Of a stretch of DNA of 64,000 nucleotides, positions 33,431 to 42,171 are shown in pieces; positions within the stretch are counted from its first letter, which is position 1, and each line of letters begins with the position of its first letter. Under the pieces are notes generated by a model. That model was not told where the DNA came from. It saw nothing but the letters and a program-made list of their open reading frames with translations, and ran no database searches. The stretch comes from Lewinellaceae bacterium. GTDB lineage: Bacteria > Bacteroidota > Bacteroidia > Chitinophagales > Saprospiraceae. The stretch lies in NCBI GenBank assembly GCA_020636095.1, contig JACJYN010000006.1, positions 1-64,000 of the forward strand, read 5' to 3'. Made by a program: the position numbers and the translations under genes.

Positions 33431-35463
33431 CACTTCAGGAAGGAAAAATCCCGTCCATACTCCAACATCTGTTTCGTAAAGTCAGCGGGATATTCCACTT
33501 TAATATCTGTGATCTCTCCGCTTTCGTCCATGACGGGCGCCAGTTTGGGGTTAATGAAGCCGCCGTAGGGTGGAATATCCAGCGCCTCGGCGCGTCTTAA
33601 CACCTCGGCATGTATCGCGGGATCGACCTCAACGCCGTAAGCTTCGATCAGGGCCTTACCTGCCTCGTAGTCTCCTTGCGACTTGATGCGCTGCACCTCC
33701 CGGAGCAGTTGGCCGAAGAGTTCGCGGGCCTTATCGTAGTCCTTGATGTCGATAAACGTTTTACCGTCTCGCTGTAGCACTTCAATAGCTCCGTTTTCCT
33801 TTGCTTTTTCGATCACCCAGTGAGACACCATAGATCGATCCCGCATGTGGGCCTGCTCGATCGTTTTTCCGGGTTCGATGCGGCGGAGTTGCAGCATGTA
33901 GCCATTTTTCAGGTAGGAATCGTATTCTGCCTTGCCCACTTCAACAGAGGGGATCAGCCCCAGCTCAACGAGCTTCGGATCCATGATGTAGTAGAGGGCA
34001 ACCAGGTCGGCGCGCGCTTCTTCCAGGGGCGAAGCGTAGTTTTTCAGGGTTTCCTTAGGCGTAGCCACGCCATCTTCCATTTGGCCGGAAGCATGGCCGA
34101 TTACTTCGTGCAGTGCCGTGTGCATCTTGCCTGCCAGTGCGCCGTATTGTTCAGAGCGGCTTATTTCTTCCTGGTCATGGCTAAACTCCTGGAGCATGCC
34201 TGGCCCGTCGGCCTGAGCGTACGCATTGATGATGTTGCCCAGGCTGACTGATTTGGAGCCATACTCGGCCCGAATCCAGTTGGCGTTGGGCAGGTTGACG
34301 CCAATCGGGGTGGCGGGAGAAGCATCGCCCGACTCTCCGGCTACTGTAACCACCTTGTAGGTAATGCCGGTAACACTTTTTTTCTTATGTGCATCCAGAA
34401 TAGGGGAGTTGTCTTCAAACCACTGGGCGTTCTGGGAAACCTTGGCCATCCGTTCCGATGCGTCAAAGTCTTTGATCTGAACGATACTTTCGTAGGAACC
34501 CTTATAGCCAAGAGGGTCGTTGTACACTTCGATGAAAGAATTGATGTAGTCGATGTCGCCTTCGGTCGCCTGTACCCAGGCTATGTTGTACTGATCCCAG
34601 ATGGCCAGGTCGCCGGTCCGGTAATACTCCGTCAGCAGTTTCAGCGCATTGGCCTGGGCTTCGTTCTCCGCTACTCCGGCGGCTTTCTCCAGCCAAAAGA
34701 CGATCTGTTCGATAGCCGGGCTGTAACGGCCGCCCACTTTCCAGACGGCTTCTTCCAACTGCCCGTTGGCATTGCGTATTACGGTGGAGTTGAGCCCCAT
34801 GGAAACCCTGTCGTCTTTTAAACCCTTTTTCATTTGGGTATAAAAGGCTTCAGCTTCGGCCTGGGTGATGTCCGGAGCGTAGAAATTGACCGCCGAGTTG
34901 GCCAGGAGATCCCCGCTGCTCTGGTCTATTTTGCGTGCGTCGAATGCGGGGTCAAAAATAGCCCGCATGGCTTCCGGATCTAGGTTGGCGCCGACAGCGT
35001 CCATCAGTTTTTCGAAGTACGTCCGGGAAAAGCCAGGCTTGAACTTGTCATTGGAATAGTGATGATGGATACCATTGGCGAACCAAACCTGCTTGGCGTA
35101 GAGCAGCACCTCCTGCCACTCTCCGGTAGAGCGGTCCCCATCGTATTGGGCTACGATCTTTTCCAGGGCCCGGCGGATGGCCAGATTGTGGCGGTAGTTC
35201 TGGTCGTAGATGATATCGCGGCCGCTGAGCCCGGCCTGGGTCAGGTAGTAGGCCAGCTTTTTTTGTTGCAGCGTCAGCTGTTCAAAGCCCGGCGCCTGGT
35301 AGCGCAGGATTTTCTTATCCGCAAAACGCTCCGGGTAATAATTGAAAGTATCCTGGGTAGCTTCCGTTTCGTCGGTGGCCGCATCGGCTTCCTGGCCGGT
35401 TGGGCCGCCACAGGCGGCTGCCAGTAGGAGGAAACCCAGTAAAAAAAACATGTTCTTTACCAT
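33430..35463 (-). CDS. Dipeptidyl-peptidase III (M49) family lipoprotein
   Basis: A 677-residue zinc peptidase of family M49. The lipoprotein signal is MVKNMFFLLGFLLLAAAC with a lipobox ending AAAC. The diagnostic zinc motif HEXXGH is in ALHEVIGHASGQM, with the downstream metal-binding Glu in EEARADLVALYYI. Other family segments are RAEYGSKSVSLGNIINAYAQ and EFSHDQEEISRSEQYG. It would remove dipeptides from oligopeptides at the outer membrane or in the periplasm, where many Bacteroidota M49 lipoproteins act. The length is usual. The 3' end runs directly into the 60-bp tandem array. Confidence 0.93.
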   Translation of the reverse strand: MVKNMFFLLGFLLLAAACGGPTGQEADAATDETEATQDTFNYYPERFADKKILRYQAPGFEQLTLQQKKLAYYLTQAGLSGRDIIYDQNYRHNLAIRRALEKIVAQYDGDRSTGEWQEVLLYAKQVWFANGIHHHYSNDKFKPGFSRTYFEKLMDAVGANLDPEAMRAIFDPAFDARKIDQSSGDLLANSAVNFYAPDITQAEAEAFYTQMKKGLKDDRVSMGLNSTVIRNANGQLEEAVWKVGGRYSPAIEQIVFWLEKAAGVAENEAQANALKLLTEYYRTGDLAIWDQYNIAWVQATEGDIDYINSFIEVYNDPLGYKGSYESIVQIKDFDASERMAKVSQNAQWFEDNSPILDAHKKKSVTGITYKVVTVAGESGDASPATPIGVNLPNANWIRAEYGSKSVSLGNIINAYAQADGPGMLQEFSHDQEEISRSEQYGALAGKMHTALHEVIGHASGQMEDGVATPKETLKNYASPLEEARADLVALYYIMDPKLVELGLIPSVEVGKAEYDSYLKNGYMLQLRRIEPGKTIEQAHMRDRSMVSHWVIEKAKENGAIEVLQRDGKTFIDIKDYDKARELFGQLLREVQRIKSQGDYEAGKALIEAYGVEVDPAIHAEVLRRAEALDIPPYGGFINPKLAPVMDESGEITDIKVEYPADFTKQMLEYGRDFSFLK

Positions 35464-35642
35464 TGTTGGCTTATTTTGGTTAGTAAATTGGTTTTACTGT
35501 TCAGGTATTTGGCCGGCCAGAAAACCGAAACGCCGAAATACCATAATACCTAAATTGGTATAAATTGTCTTTATTAATTAACAGAGTACTGAGTACACGC
35601 TGTACTGAGTAAGGGAATGGCGCAACAATCTAATTTACAACA

Positions 35643-36614
35643 TTAAATTCCCCACTCCACCACAGTACCCGCATAAGTCAACCCGCCGCCAAAGCCGAGC
35701 AGCAACAGTTTGTCGCCTTTTTTGACCTTCCCTGCCCGTACGGCCTCGTTGAGTGCCAACGGGATGGAGGCTGAAGAAGTATTGCCATAGAGGCTAAGGC
35801 TTTCCAGGGATTTTTCTACGGGGAAGCCTACCCGTTGGCAGATGGCCTCAATAATACGCATATTGGCGCTGTGTGGGATGAACCAGTCGATGTCATCCTT
35901 ACTCAAGCCGTTCTTTTCGACGATGGCCTCGAATATTTCCGACATGCGGGTGACGGCCCAGCGGAATACCGCCCGGCCATTTTGTACGATCTTGTTGTTG
36001 GCCGTGATCGGCATTCCATTGACCTGCGTGGACCGTGTAGAAAGGTAGAGGTCTTGCCCGCCGTTGCCTTCGGCCCCGGCGATGCATTCGCCAATGCCCC
36101 CTTTTTCCGCCGCTTCGATGAGGATGGCGCCGGCGCCGTCGCCAAAGAGGATGCAACTGGTGCGGTCGGTAAAATCCGTCACTTTGGAGAGGGTCTCGGC
36201 GCCAACGACCAGGATTTTGCGATACATGCCGGAATGGATCAGGCCTCTGGCCAGGGTGATGCCGTACCCGAAGCCGGCGCAGGCGGCAGAGATGTCCAGC
36301 GCAGCAGCATTGGGTATCTCCAGGCGATGCTGCAACTGGGCGCCCATACTGGGCATGATCTGGTCGTGGGTGACGGTAGCGACGAGGATGAAGTCCACGT
36401 CGGAAATGTCTTTATTGTAGCGTTTGGCCAAATCCCGGACGGCGGCAACAGACAGGTGGCTGGTGTATTCATCTTCGGCGGCAAACCTTCGTTCGATGAT
36501 GCCGGTTCGGGACTGTATCCACTCATCTGAGGTTTCTATAAAGGATTCAAAATAGTGGTTGTCAATGATTTTTTCAGGAGCATAGGCGCCAATTGCCGTG
36601 ATCTTTGCTTCCAT
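35643..36614 (-). CDS. fabH: 3-oxoacyl-[acyl-carrier-protein] synthase III
   Basis: A 323-residue KAS III, which condenses acetyl-CoA with malonyl-ACP to start fatty acid synthesis. The catalytic triad is intact: Cys in ISAACAGFGYG (about residue 112), His in FIPHSANMRI and Asn in LYGNTSSASIPLAL. The N-terminal ITAIGAYAPEKI and ending GFGGGLTYAG are typical. No other fatty-acid genes are adjacent. A TACCTTTG -7 box lies 59 bp upstream on the minus strand. A specialised KAS III for branched or secondary-metabolite starters cannot be excluded, but the sequence looks housekeeping. Confidence 0.93.
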   Translation of the reverse strand: MEAKITAIGAYAPEKIIDNHYFESFIETSDEWIQSRTGIIERRFAAEDEYTSHLSVAAVRDLAKRYNKDISDVDFILVATVTHDQIMPSMGAQLQHRLEIPNAAALDISAACAGFGYGITLARGLIHSGMYRKILVVGAETLSKVTDFTDRTSCILFGDGAGAILIEAAEKGGIGECIAGAEGNGGQDLYLSTRSTQVNGMPITANNKIVQNGRAVFRWAVTRMSEIFEAIVEKNGLSKDDIDWFIPHSANMRIIEAICQRVGFPVEKSLESLSLYGNTSSASIPLALNEAVRAGKVKKGDKLLLLGFGGGLTYAGTVVEWGI

Positions 36615-36672
36615 GTTTAGGATTTGTATGGATAGAATAGGTTTGTTTTGAAGGGTTTTGGATAGGGCAATG

Positions 36673-36680
36673 CAAAGGTA
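36673..36680 (-). promoter_or_regulatory. TACCTTTG -7 box for fabH (minus strand)
   Basis: Reads CAAAGGTA on the plus strand, an exact TAnnTTTG match 59 bp upstream of the fabH ATG. A second, plus-strand TACCTTTG at 36724-36731 could drive the tmRNA gene, whose 5' end would then be made by processing. Neither has a clear -33 element. Confidence 0.45.
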
Positions 36681-36875
36681 AATGATTCTTTGAAAAATTT
36701 CGTAAAGCTTTGAACTATTGGCGTACCTTTGGCTGTTAGATACATGTCAAGTTCTTTGAAAGCTAACATTAGTTTAGTTTTCCTGTAAGTTAAATCCGCC
36801 TTCGCCAGGGCTTCATTGCCCCAAAAGGCTTTGGTGGGTAAATCCCGCCTTCGCGTAAAGCTACGGCGGACAAAT

Positions 36876-37542
36876 GGGGACGTAATGGAATCGACAGGGA
36901 AGTGAACTGGTAAGTAAGCATGCCGGAGTATGATGGTTTATCTCCGTTAACAACTAACTATCAACCAATTTCACATGGCAATACTCAGTATGCCATGGCA
37001 GCCTAAGACTAGGTCTTAGTATGCCTTTGTGCCGTGCGCTTGACGCCTGATACACAGTGTGCCGCACATCAACCAACCCTTCAGGCTAGCATCATAACCC
37101 GCTCCGATTATGATGTGAAATTCAGGAGATAAGGGATGAACCGGGAGGGTTTCCAATCCTGCCTCATCCTCGAAAATTCAACTGGGAACTAAGCATGTAG
37201 AAGGCTTATGAGTGCTTTCGCTGGACGCGAGTTCGACTCAGAGGGTCGCTCATACGGTGACGTATGATGAAAAATCGGGTGAATTCAGAGGAGCCTAAGT
37301 CCTGATCCTGATAGTTTGCTATTGGGATTGAGATAGGGTAATTCTGAGCCAAGCCAAAGGGAAGTCTTTGGAAGGTGCAGAGACTAGGGACACTAAGGTG
37401 AGCCCACAGCGCCCGACATCTCTTACTGAGATGATGATATAGTCCGATATCCTGGGAAACCAGGGGCTAGTTCATTGGGTTACAATAGCTCAAGACTAGC
37501 GGGAGTGAAACTTTACTCCTAACGTTATGCTCGCCGTCTCCA
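36876..37542 (+). ncRNA. ssrA: tmRNA (ssrA), split by a group I intron
   Basis: Transfer-messenger RNA, which rescues stalled ribosomes. The 5' acceptor GGGGACG (36876) pairs with CGTCTCC (37535-37541), discriminator A at 37542; CCA is not encoded. Conserved blocks are present: GGAATCGACAGG, GCATGCCGGAG, and on the 3' side AAGCATGTAGA and GGACGCGAGTTCGACT. The tag frame is GGC at 36977 to TAA at 37004-37006, giving GNTQYAMAA, close to Bacteroidota tags. Exon 1 is 36876-37238 and exon 2 begins at 37530. Joining them restores the T arm: GCGAG stem, TTCGACT loop, CTCGC stem. Without splicing the T arm and acceptor stem are 291 nt apart. Mature length is about 376 nt plus CCA. Confidence 0.95.
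37239..37529 (+). mobile_element. Group I intron (291 nt, no ORF) inserted in the tmRNA T-loop
   Basis: The core can be drawn by eye. P1: exon CGACT (37234-37238) with guide GGTCG (37244-37248), giving the U-G pair at the 5' splice site. P2: CATAC/GTATG (37251-37265). P3: TCGGGTG (37275-37281) with CGCCCGA (37410-37416). P4: AATTC at 37340-37344 with GAATT at 37281. P5: 37305-37314 with 37319-37328. P6: CCAAAG/CTTTGG (37354-37371). P7: GACTA (37382-37386) with TAGTC (37440-37444). P8: ATCTC/GAGAT (37418-37432). P9: CCTGG-GAAA-CCAGG (37451-37464). The last intron base is G37529. The motifs GGTAATTCTGAGCCAAGCC (Q), GTGCAGAGACTA (R) and GATATAGTCC (S) resemble tRNA-type IC3 introns. There is no homing endonuclease. 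Confidence 0.92.
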
Positions 37543-37560
37543 CAAAGATTTTGATGTGTG

Positions 37561-37594
37561 GCCCTGCAGTGACTTGTCACTGCAGGGCTTTGTT
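37561..37594 (+). terminator. Intrinsic terminator of the tmRNA gene
   Basis: A perfect 13-bp stem, GCCCTGCAGTGAC and GTCACTGCAGGGC with a TT loop, followed by TTTGTTTTTT. It lies 18 nt after the mature tmRNA end. Confidence 0.93.
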
Positions 37595-37596
37595 TT

Positions 37597-37794
37597 TTAG
37601 GTTATTTTTTTCCCGTCCCAATAAAATAATCGACTGAACGCTTCTTTTATGGAAATAGCTCTCTCTGTGTACTTCCCATTGCGATTGGCCACTTCGTTAT
37701 AATACTGCAAGGCAACCGCTATTCTGTGCCTCTCATTATTGCAAAAAGAAACTTGGACGGACTTGTACTCATTTTTATGAATGCTTAAGAGCAT
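37597..37794 (-). CDS. Small hypothetical protein, uncertain
   Basis: A 65-residue frame starting MLLSIHKNEYKSVQVSF and ending in SRLFYWDGKKIT. It is AT-rich, basic and without a recognisable domain, and it converges on the tmRNA terminator. It could be the end of a decayed gene or a chance frame; there is no clear ribosome binding site. Confidence 0.25.
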   Translation of the reverse strand: MLLSIHKNEYKSVQVSFCNNERHRIAVALQYYNEVANRNGKYTERAISIKEAFSRLFYWDGKKIT

Positions 37795-39167
37795 GTTTGG
37801 AGGCCGGGTTTGGAGATGAAAAGTGTCAATTTTTTATTGAGATAAGGCATCTTTTTGCAGCTCATACTGGTGGTACATAGAAGCAGGAAATCCGGATCGT
37901 CAATTCCAGGCAGAGGGTAAGGCTTAAGACAGGATGGGATAATACAGGGCGCGATAGTTTATTTGAATTTTTTAAATATAATTTTGTGTTAAACCAATTT
38001 TGTGCCGCCAATTTTATGTTATTGATTATCAATTTGTTAGATGGGTTGAGTGGTGGAGCGGAAAGCGTTCCGCGCCGGAAATGATCAAAAGAGGAAGGCA
38101 AACAAATAAAAAAAAACAAAACATGGTTAGCAATTTCTATTTAGATTTCTTATATTTGTGTTCGATTCCTCTTTCATCCCCCTTTTAGTTAGCATCTCGT
38201 ACAGTAAAAGAGCAAGAAAACAGGCTTTCTATTCTTTGGGCAAATTCATTTTAGCCTTTGCCCTACTACCAAAACACTTTACCTTATTGACTGATCCGAT
38301 ATTGATTAGCTGCCAGGCAGCCTGCGTCAATAGCTTCAGGGCTATTTGACAACCGGCAAAGATACGGGTGCTCTCTTGGTTTGCACAAAAGAGCACCGGT
38401 TTCGCCAGGACAGAGCCAATGGAAGATTTGTGGTTCCCCCCCCATAAAATACTTGCAAAAGTCGAGGAAAAATTTGCAACCTTTAAGTTACCACCTCGTA
38501 TAAGCAAGTACTACCCCCCCCTATACCCCCGAAGTATAAAAATAAAATATTTACCCCCCGTGTTTTGGAGAATGGAATAAGCAACACTCTCCGTTTTTTC
38601 GATCCTATTATCAACCCTCAACCGATTTATTCAGCTCAGCCAAACTGCTGGAATCAGCCAGATAACAGCAGTCACGGCCCGGGCAAAAGGCCAGTTAAAG
38701 ACCTGGCCGGCTAGATTCGATTTTGTCGAAAATGGCTGTTTAGTAATGTTTTAGAGAGCTTCAGAGGTTATCAGAATTGCGACTTTAAAAACCTTTTAAG
38801 GAATGTCCTAAGCGGTTCGGGCTACGGCGCCGATGAGCCACACCTGGCTTTTGGGTAAAACGAAAGGGCCGCCGCAGGAGACTCTCACAAACATAAACGG
38901 CACATTAAAAATGGCAAAACGGGCTACATATAAACAACATCTCCATGAATGCGAACCACGTGGGTTCGCGGTATACAGCAAGTGTAAAAAGGAGAAGCGC
39001 ATCCACCGCCGCCTGGCGGAGAAAGAGGAAGTGGCTCTGCAAAAAATCACTTGCCGGTATTCCCGAAAAGTAAGCGAAGTGGAGATTCCCCTCTTCAATC
39101 GTCCCCTCTTCCCCTGTAATACCCGTAAAAATACTGCGGCCGGTATGGTCGGCCATCTCGATAAACT
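37795..39167. other. Gene-poor region between tmRNA and the glycan locus
   Basis: About 1.4 kb without a convincing gene. It is AT-rich to about 38.6 kb, with C-runs near 38440 and 38510-38560 and several short dyads, for example GCGGAA/TTCCGC near 38060 and GGCCAG/CTGGCC at 38689-38708. Small open frames exist on both strands; one from ATG 38911 on the plus strand is Lys/Arg-rich (MAKRATYKQHLHECEPRGFA), but it lacks any recognisable family. The region may carry decayed sequence and the promoter/leader of the downstream locus. Confidence 0.5.
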
Positions 39168-39197
39168 AAGCCCTCTTTTCGGAGGGAGGGCTTTTTA
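39168..39197 (+). terminator. Terminator-like hairpin upstream of the glycan locus
   Basis: AAGCCCTC (39168-39175) pairs with GAGGGCTT (39186-39193), followed by TTTAG. It lies 65 bp before the first glycan gene on the same strand. It could end an unrecognised upstream transcript or act as a leader terminator under antitermination control. Confidence 0.55.
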
Positions 39198-39261
39198 GTA
39201 AATCATACTATTCGAAAACAAAACACTTTTTCTGGATACAAACAAATAAAAATTTAGCACT

Positions 39262-40683
39262 ATGATCCCTAAGAACAGGCACTTGGCCATAAATCATGTC
39301 GCACTGGAGTTTCTACTCCTGAACTTGTCCTTACTCGCTGTATTGTTGTTTAGGCTTCCCGGGATGATGCAAATACCTCCGGTTGAACCCACACTGGGGG
39401 ACTTCCTGTGGTTAACCGTCATACTTAACCTCAGCTGGGGGGCGATCGTTTTCCTGAATGGAGACCTGGATCTTTACCTGAACTTCGGTTTTCGGAAGCG
39501 GATGAAGTACGTCGTACTGAACACCCTCTTCCTTGTAGGGATAACTTATATCCTGGGAACCGTATTCAATATTGAATACATTCAGCAGACGAACTTCCTC
39601 ATCCCTATCTTTCTCTTCCTGCTCATCAATTTGGCCCTTTTTGAATACTACGGCCGGAAGCGGAAAAATGTATCTCTGGCCCGCGCACTGGTTGTCGGAA
39701 AAGGCAGTGAATGGAGCGCCATCTCGGGTTTCTCCAAGAAGATTCGCCGCCGTGGCTACGATATTGTAGGCTACCTGGATAATGAGGGCGGCCGGCAAAA
39801 CAGCACCGATGAGTTGAAGGTAATGGGCAAAGTGGATGAGCTGACCCGCATCCTTGGAAACAATGACATCGATGAGATATTCGTTACCGTATCTTCTCTC
39901 CGGGAAGAAGAAATAAAGAATACCATTGAAGTAGCCGACTACTACGGCATTCGGGTCAACCTGCTTCCCGGAGCGCCCAACTTTCTGGATGACAACACAC
40001 GCCCCAGCTACCTGGGAGAGAATGTACGCCCCAGCTATCTGGCAGGGCTGCCCGTTATCCGGGTGCGCCAAACGCCACTGGACAAGCTGCACTACTTCCT
40101 GCTGAAGAAAGTCTTTGACTTCGTATTTGCCCTGGGTGTCCTCCTGATCCTGTCGCCGATCTTTATGGTCATTGCCGCCTTGATTTATCTGGACAATAAA
40201 GGCCCCATTTTTTACAAGCCCGTCAGAAAAGGCGAAGCCGGCGGCTCTTTCAAATGCTACAAATTCCGGACCATGTCTTCCTGTGACGATCCGTTGAATG
40301 GCACCAAGTCTACCGTGAAGAACGACCCGCGCATTACGCGTGTCGGTAAGTACCTGCGCAAGTACGACCTGGACGAGCTGCCCCAGTTCATCAATGTGCT
40401 CAAAGGAGATATGAGTGTTGTCGGCCCACGCCCGCACCGCGTATTCCTGGAGCAGGACTTCCGCAAAGTCGTCAATGATTACATGGTTCGGCACTACGTT
40501 AAGCCCGGTGTTACCGGTTGGGCGCAGGTCAATGGATGGCGCGGGCCTACGGTAACCAACGAGCAGAAGCGGCAGCGCATCAAGCACGACCTCTGGTACA
40601 TCGAAAACTGGAGCTTCTGGATGGACATCAAGATCGTCTTCCTCACTGTATTTAGCAAGAAGACCCGTAAAAATGCATTCTAA
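39262..40683 (+). CDS. Undecaprenyl-phosphate sugar phosphotransferase (initiating glycosyltransferase)
   Basis: A 473-residue polyprenyl-phosphate hexose-1-phosphate transferase of the WbaP/WcaJ/CpsE type, which loads the first sugar on undecaprenyl phosphate for exopolysaccharide synthesis. Four N-terminal membrane helices (for example FLLLNLSLLAVLLFRLPGMM) are followed by a CoA-binding-like Rossmann domain (ALVVGKGSEWSAI), one more membrane segment (VFDFVFALGVLLILSPIFMV) and the catalytic bacterial sugar transferase domain: KGPIFYKPVRKGEAGG, FKCYKFRTM, KYDLDELPQFINVLKGDMS, VVGPRPHR and VKPGVTGWAQVNGWRG. It is the first gene of the glycan locus, behind a terminator-like hairpin, and is separated from the rest by 441 bp. 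Confidence 0.93.
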   Translation: MIPKNRHLAINHVALEFLLLNLSLLAVLLFRLPGMMQIPPVEPTLGDFLWLTVILNLSWGAIVFLNGDLDLYLNFGFRKRMKYVVLNTLFLVGITYILGTVFNIEYIQQTNFLIPIFLFLLINLALFEYYGRKRKNVSLARALVVGKGSEWSAISGFSKKIRRRGYDIVGYLDNEGGRQNSTDELKVMGKVDELTRILGNNDIDEIFVTVSSLREEEIKNTIEVADYYGIRVNLLPGAPNFLDDNTRPSYLGENVRPSYLAGLPVIRVRQTPLDKLHYFLLKKVFDFVFALGVLLILSPIFMVIAALIYLDNKGPIFYKPVRKGEAGGSFKCYKFRTMSSCDDPLNGTKSTVKNDPRITRVGKYLRKYDLDELPQFINVLKGDMSVVGPRPHRVFLEQDFRKVVNDYMVRHYVKPGVTGWAQVNGWRGPTVTNEQKRQRIKHDLWYIENWSFWMDIKIVFLTVFSKKTRKNAF

Positions 40684-41124
40684 AAACAAAAAGAGCACTT
40701 ATTGAGCGAAATCTACATTTCAATTTCTACCTACTTTTTTGATTTAAGAACAAGCGCCTGACGACCATTTCCTTTCCGCCCTTAGGTTTTGCAACTTATG
40801 CACAAAATCTAAGCGGCAGGAGGGGAAATGGCCGTTCAGGCCTTAATTTTTCAGGCCACTCCATCCCTGGTTGAGCACACGCTTTCTGTCTTTCTTACCA
40901 GCATTTAACAAAAAATTCTGATTTTGTGGCGGCCCGACGGCCCATCGGAAAAAGCGGGCTACCAGCCTAACGTTGGACACTATTGATGGACAGGAAGTTG
41001 CGGAAGGCTCGGTACCATTCCGACTTCCGGCTTTTGTCCAGCACTAGAATGGTAGCCAAAAAGCGTTTTCGGTATTCTGGCCTCCGTTTGGTATTCTGGC
41101 CGTATAAATAATCACTTCAGCACT
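40684..41124. other. Intergenic region before the sugar-nucleotide genes
   Basis: No gene is visible. The end contains two copies of GGTATTCTGGCC (41072 and 41090) and an AT-rich TATAAATAAT stretch 22 bp before the next start, plausibly promoter sequence for the operon beginning at 41125. Confidence 0.45.
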
Positions 41125-42171
41125 ATGAAAATACTCATCACAGGAAACCTGGGCTATGTCGGCCCGGGTTTGTTAAGGGAATTCCGGGAACATCATCCGG
41201 AGGCGAGCCTGATCGGTTATGACATTGGTTACTTTGCCAAGTACATCACCTGCCCTTCGGTTAGCCCCGATATTTTTCTCGATGTGCAGCATTACGGGGA
41301 TGTACGCCATTTTCCGGAGCATCTGCTGGAAGGCGTCGACGTAGTGGTCAGCCTCGCGGCGATTTCCAACGACCCCATCGGCAACAAGTTTGAGGAGGTG
41401 ACGCTGGATGTCAATTATCACGCAAATGTAAACATTGCCAGAATGGCGAAGCGGCAGGGGGTGCGCCAGTTCGTCTTCGCTTCGAGTTGCAGCGTTTACG
41501 GCAGTGCCGAAGATGCCCCCCGCACCGAATCTTCCACCCTTGACCCGCTTACGGCCTATGCCCGGTCGAAAGTATATTCCGAGGAAGCCCTCGAGGCGCT
41601 GGCCGGTGAAGATTTTCAGGTTACCTGTCTGCGGTTTGCCACCGCATGTGGTATGAGCGATCGCCTGCGGCTGGATTTGGTGCTGAATGACTTTGTAGCC
41701 GGCGCCCTTACTGCCGGCAAGATTACCATCCTCAGTGACGGTAGCCCCTGGCGGCCCCTGATCAACGTCCTGGATATGGCCAGAGCCATTCGCTGGGCCT
41801 GCGAGCGGGATTCGGAAACCGGAGGGGCCTTCCTCACCGTCAATACCGGTAGCAACGGCTGGAATTACCAGATCAAAGACCTGGCGCTGGCCACTCAAAA
41901 GCTCCTGCCTCAGGTGGCGGTTTCCATCAACAAAGACGCATTGCCGGACAAGCGTTCTTACCGGGTAGATTTCAGCCGGTTCGAGCTCCTGGCGCCGGGC
42001 CATCAACCCTTATACGGCCTCAAAGAAACGGTGCAGGGATTGATCGACGGCCTGCAGTCCATTGCCTTTACCGACGCCGGATACCACCAATCCGGCCTCA
42101 TCCGCCTCAACGTCATCAATGAATTGCTCACCAGAAAAGAGATGAACCACCACCTAAGCCTGCGGGTATGA
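41125..42171 (+). CDS. NAD-dependent epimerase/dehydratase (extended SDR), sugar-nucleotide enzyme
   Basis: A 348-residue extended short-chain dehydrogenase. The NAD-binding motif is ILITGNLGYVGPGLLREF (GxxGxxG), followed by VVVSLAAISNDP, the catalytic Ser/Tyr/Lys set in FASSCSVYGSAED and TAYARSKVYSEEAL, and LRFATACGMSDRLRLDLVLN. In this context it should epimerise, dehydrate or reduce a nucleotide sugar. Exact chemistry is not readable from the motifs. It overlaps the RfbC-like gene by 4 bp (ATGA) and so is translationally coupled in one operon with the C-methyltransferase and cytidylyltransferase. Confidence 0.9.
   Translation: MKILITGNLGYVGPGLLREFREHHPEASLIGYDIGYFAKYITCPSVSPDIFLDVQHYGDVRHFPEHLLEGVDVVVSLAAISNDPIGNKFEEVTLDVNYHANVNIARMAKRQGVRQFVFASSCSVYGSAEDAPRTESSTLDPLTAYARSKVYSEEALEALAGEDFQVTCLRFATACGMSDRLRLDLVLNDFVAGALTAGKITILSDGSPWRPLINVLDMARAIRWACERDSETGGAFLTVNTGSNGWNYQIKDLALATQKLLPQVAVSINKDALPDKRSYRVDFSRFELLAPGHQPLYGLKETVQGLIDGLQSIAFTDAGYHQSGLIRLNVINELLTRKEMNHHLSLRV

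Noticed and set aside
33092..33568. 158-codon plus-strand frame through the 60-bp tandem array
   Set aside because: Repeat translation only, it runs into the peptidase gene antisense, with no signal or motif.
37239..37529. Group II intron, or simple insertion, in ssrA
   Set aside because: No domain V-like hairpin or GUGYG start is seen; the P3-P9 pairings and terminal G fit group I.
38833..39198. 121-codon plus-strand frame
   Set aside because: It spans the terminator-like hairpin at its end and has no recognisable family; kept only as a remark in the gene-poor region.
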